DNA from: Endomicrobium sp.
Lineage (GTDB): Bacteria; Elusimicrobiota; Endomicrobiia; Endomicrobiales; Endomicrobiaceae
Assembly (NCBI GenBank): GCA_031264895.1
Contig: JAISDI010000222.1
Span: 1 to 6,884, forward strand
Length of the DNA stretch: 6,884 nucleotides
Reading direction: 5' to 3'
This document shows positions 5,335 to 6,884 of this stretch, one piece after another (the first letter of the stretch is position 1; each line of letters begins with the position of its first letter). Under the pieces are notes generated by a model. The model did not search any database and was not told the origin of the DNA. It was given only the letters and a program-made list of their open reading frames with translations. The position numbers and the translations under genes are program-made.

Positions 5335-6815
5335 TAATAAAGAAAGATTTTGATATTATTCAAAATTATTTTGAAGACAATTCAGGCGTTATCGGAGCTC
5401 ATGCGGAATTTGCCGCAGTAGCCGAAAGCGAAGAAGACATACCGCCTTTTTTGACAGAAATGGCCGAAAAAAAAATTCCCGTGACTATTGCCGGCGCTTT
5501 GACCGGAAATACTGCTTCGGGGCTGTCGTTTGGCGGAGCGGTTTTATCGCTGGAAAGGTTAAATGCAATAGGAAACGTAAGAATAATCGACGACAAAACG
5601 GCAGAAATTACCGTACAGGCCGGAGCGAGAGTACAAGACATTAAAGATAAATCTTACGCAGAGGGCTGGATGTATCCGCCCGACCCGACCGAAAAGAATG
5701 CCGCCATAGGCGGTAATATCGCCACAAACGCTTCAGGCGGAAGGGGATTCAAATTCGGAGTTACCAGAGATTACGTCAAAGGCTTAAAAGTTATTTTTAC
5801 CGATGGTTCGAGCGCCCGTGTGGAAAGGGGAAAATATTTTGCCGATAATGAAGGAAAAATATATTTTGACACGGATAGAGGAAAAAAAGAGATAATCCTC
5901 CCAAAATATTATCTTCCGTCGATAAAGAACGCCGCCGGATATTACAATTATCCTAACGCGGATCTGATAGACGTTTTTATCGGTTCAGACGGCACTTTAT
6001 GCGTTACGGTCGAAGCGGTTTTAAAGCTCATTCCGCATTTTAAAGAAGTTTTCGGCGGAATAATATTTTTTGACAGTCGTCAAAAAGCTTATGATTTCGT
6101 AAATAAAGTTAAGGATATTGCGAAAAATAGACAAAAAGATTCGGTTGATCCGATGTCGCTTGAGTATTTCGATAAAAATGCTTTGCTTTTGATCGGCAAT
6201 GATTATCCCGTAATACCGGAAAATGTCGAAGCTGGCATTATGTTTGAACAGGACATTTATGAAGATAATTTTGACATTTTAATGGAAAAATGGGTTGAAG
6301 TAATTGAAAGCAGCGGCGTTGATACGGAAAAAGTTTGGTTTGCTTCAAATATGAAAGAGCAGGAAGAGTTCAGAATTTTCCGTCACAGAATCCCCGAAAG
6401 AGTTAATGAAAAAGTTAAAAAAAATAAAATACCGAAAGTTGGCACGGATTTTGCGGTTCCGGAAGGAAAGCTTTCTGAAATCGTAGATTTCTGCGATAAA
6501 GAATTTGAAGCGGCGGGACTGTTTAACTTAACATTCGGGCATATCGGTGAAAACCATTTGCATGCCAATATAATAGCTTCTAATCAAGAAGAATATAAAA
6601 AAACGCGGGATATGTATGCAAGAATAGCGCAAAAAGCCGTGGAACTTGGAGGAACGGTTTCAGCAGAACACGGCATAGGAAAATTAAAACATATCTTTTT
6701 AGAAAAAATGGTAGGCAAAGAAGGTTTTGCCGAAATGGCGAAATTTAAAAAATCTATTGATAATGCGAATATTTTAGGGCTAGATAACATATTTCCAAAA
6801 CAATATCTCGAGTGA
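5331..6815 (+). CDS. FAD-binding oxidoreductase, GlcD / D-lactate dehydrogenase-like
   Basis: A 494-residue flavoprotein of the VAO/PCMH family (FAD_binding_4 plus FAD-oxidase_C). Members oxidise 2-hydroxy acids such as D-lactate, glycolate or D-2-hydroxyglutarate, passing electrons to quinone or a partner protein. There is no signal peptide or membrane span, so it is cytoplasmic or peripheral. The FAD domain spans about 20-235: GALTGNTASGLSFGGAVLSL (55-74), the PPDPTEKNAAIGGNIATNAS stretch (116-135), GVTRDYVKGLKVIFTDGS (143-160), and SDGTLCVTVEAVLKLIP (219-235, with Asp where Glu is usual). The C-terminal domain carries GHIGENHLH (403-411) in place of the common GHIGDGNLH, keeping H404 and H411, then SAEHGIGKLK (444-453) with E446-H447. 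These are the positions that bind metal or substrate in relatives. The C-terminal end has GLDNIF where many relatives have NPGK. No GlcE, GlcF or lactate permease neighbour is visible. The substrate is undetermined. Confidence 0.9.
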   Translation: MIIKKDFDIIQNYFEDNSGVIGAHAEFAAVAESEEDIPPFLTEMAEKKIPVTIAGALTGNTASGLSFGGAVLSLERLNAIGNVRIIDDKTAEITVQAGARVQDIKDKSYAEGWMYPPDPTEKNAAIGGNIATNASGGRGFKFGVTRDYVKGLKVIFTDGSSARVERGKYFADNEGKIYFDTDRGKKEIILPKYYLPSIKNAAGYYNYPNADLIDVFIGSDGTLCVTVEAVLKLIPHFKEVFGGIIFFDSRQKAYDFVNKVKDIAKNRQKDSVDPMSLEYFDKNALLLIGNDYPVIPENVEAGIMFEQDIYEDNFDILMEKWVEVIESSGVDTEKVWFASNMKEQEEFRIFRHRIPERVNEKVKKNKIPKVGTDFAVPEGKLSEIVDFCDKEFEAAGLFNLTFGHIGENHLHANIIASNQEEYKKTRDMYARIAQKAVELGGTVSAEHGIGKLKHIFLEKMVGKEGFAEMAKFKKSIDNANILGLDNIFPKQYLE

Positions 6816-6884
6816 TCTTGCCGCGCTTTGAAACCGTTTTTTTTGTTTTTAAAAAATCGTTTAATTTTTAATTATTTTTTGAAA

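Noticed and set aside
6816..6884. Terminator or new promoter after the flavoprotein gene (T8 run at 6837-6844, TTTTTAAAAA at 6846-6855)
   Set aside because: No stable stem precedes the T run, and the AT-rich sequence gives only low-complexity matches to promoter boxes before the window ends.

Overview
The window reads as bacterial chromosome with about 40% GC in the genes and a lower-GC spacer. All four protein genes are on the + strand. Regulatory signals are ordinary bacterial ones: Shine-Dalgarno motifs before pheT and the flavoprotein gene, and a sigma70-like promoter. PheS has a four-cysteine insert of the kind seen in Clostridia and several other deep bacterial phyla. Codon use is A/T-leaning. 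Gene style plus palindromic spacer repeats would suit a lineage such as Elusimicrobiota, but that is only a guess; nothing here fixes the taxonomy.

Region 1 (1-3183) is the phenylalanyl-tRNA synthetase operon. It holds the 3' part of pheS (alpha chain, cut by the left edge) and a complete pheT (beta chain), 16 bases apart. The two chains form the (alpha-beta)2 enzyme that charges tRNA-Phe.

Region 2 (3184-3807) is a 624-base spacer with no credible protein gene. It is dense in structure. Four copies of a short palindromic repeat (core GTCATnCCC / GGGnATCCA) lie in mixed orientation. Three have exactly 9-base loops. The fourth has the same flanks, but its loop is replaced by a 56-base insert that can fold into two further hairpins. 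Downstream are a T-tract stretch, three copies of TCTAATGG able to form two mutually exclusive hairpins, and a good extended -10 promoter.

Region 3 (3808-6815) is a probable two-gene operon from that promoter. The first gene encodes an exported serine hydrolase of the class C beta-lactamase / penicillin-binding superfamily with a DUF3471-like C-terminal domain. The second, overlapping it by ATGA, encodes a GlcD/D-lactate-dehydrogenase-type FAD oxidoreductase. The promoter -10 box sits so close to the hydrolase ATG that the mRNA is predicted to be leaderless or nearly so. The hydrolase acts outside the cytoplasm and the flavoenzyme has no export signal, so any metabolic link (hydrolysis outside, 2-hydroxy-acid oxidation inside) is inference. 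The last 69 bases are AT-rich and hold no feature I can support.

I see no CRISPR array, tRNA, rRNA, transposase or recognisable defence system. The most interesting part is the spacer, especially the expanded repeat at 3261-3344 and the predicted leaderless start at 3808.
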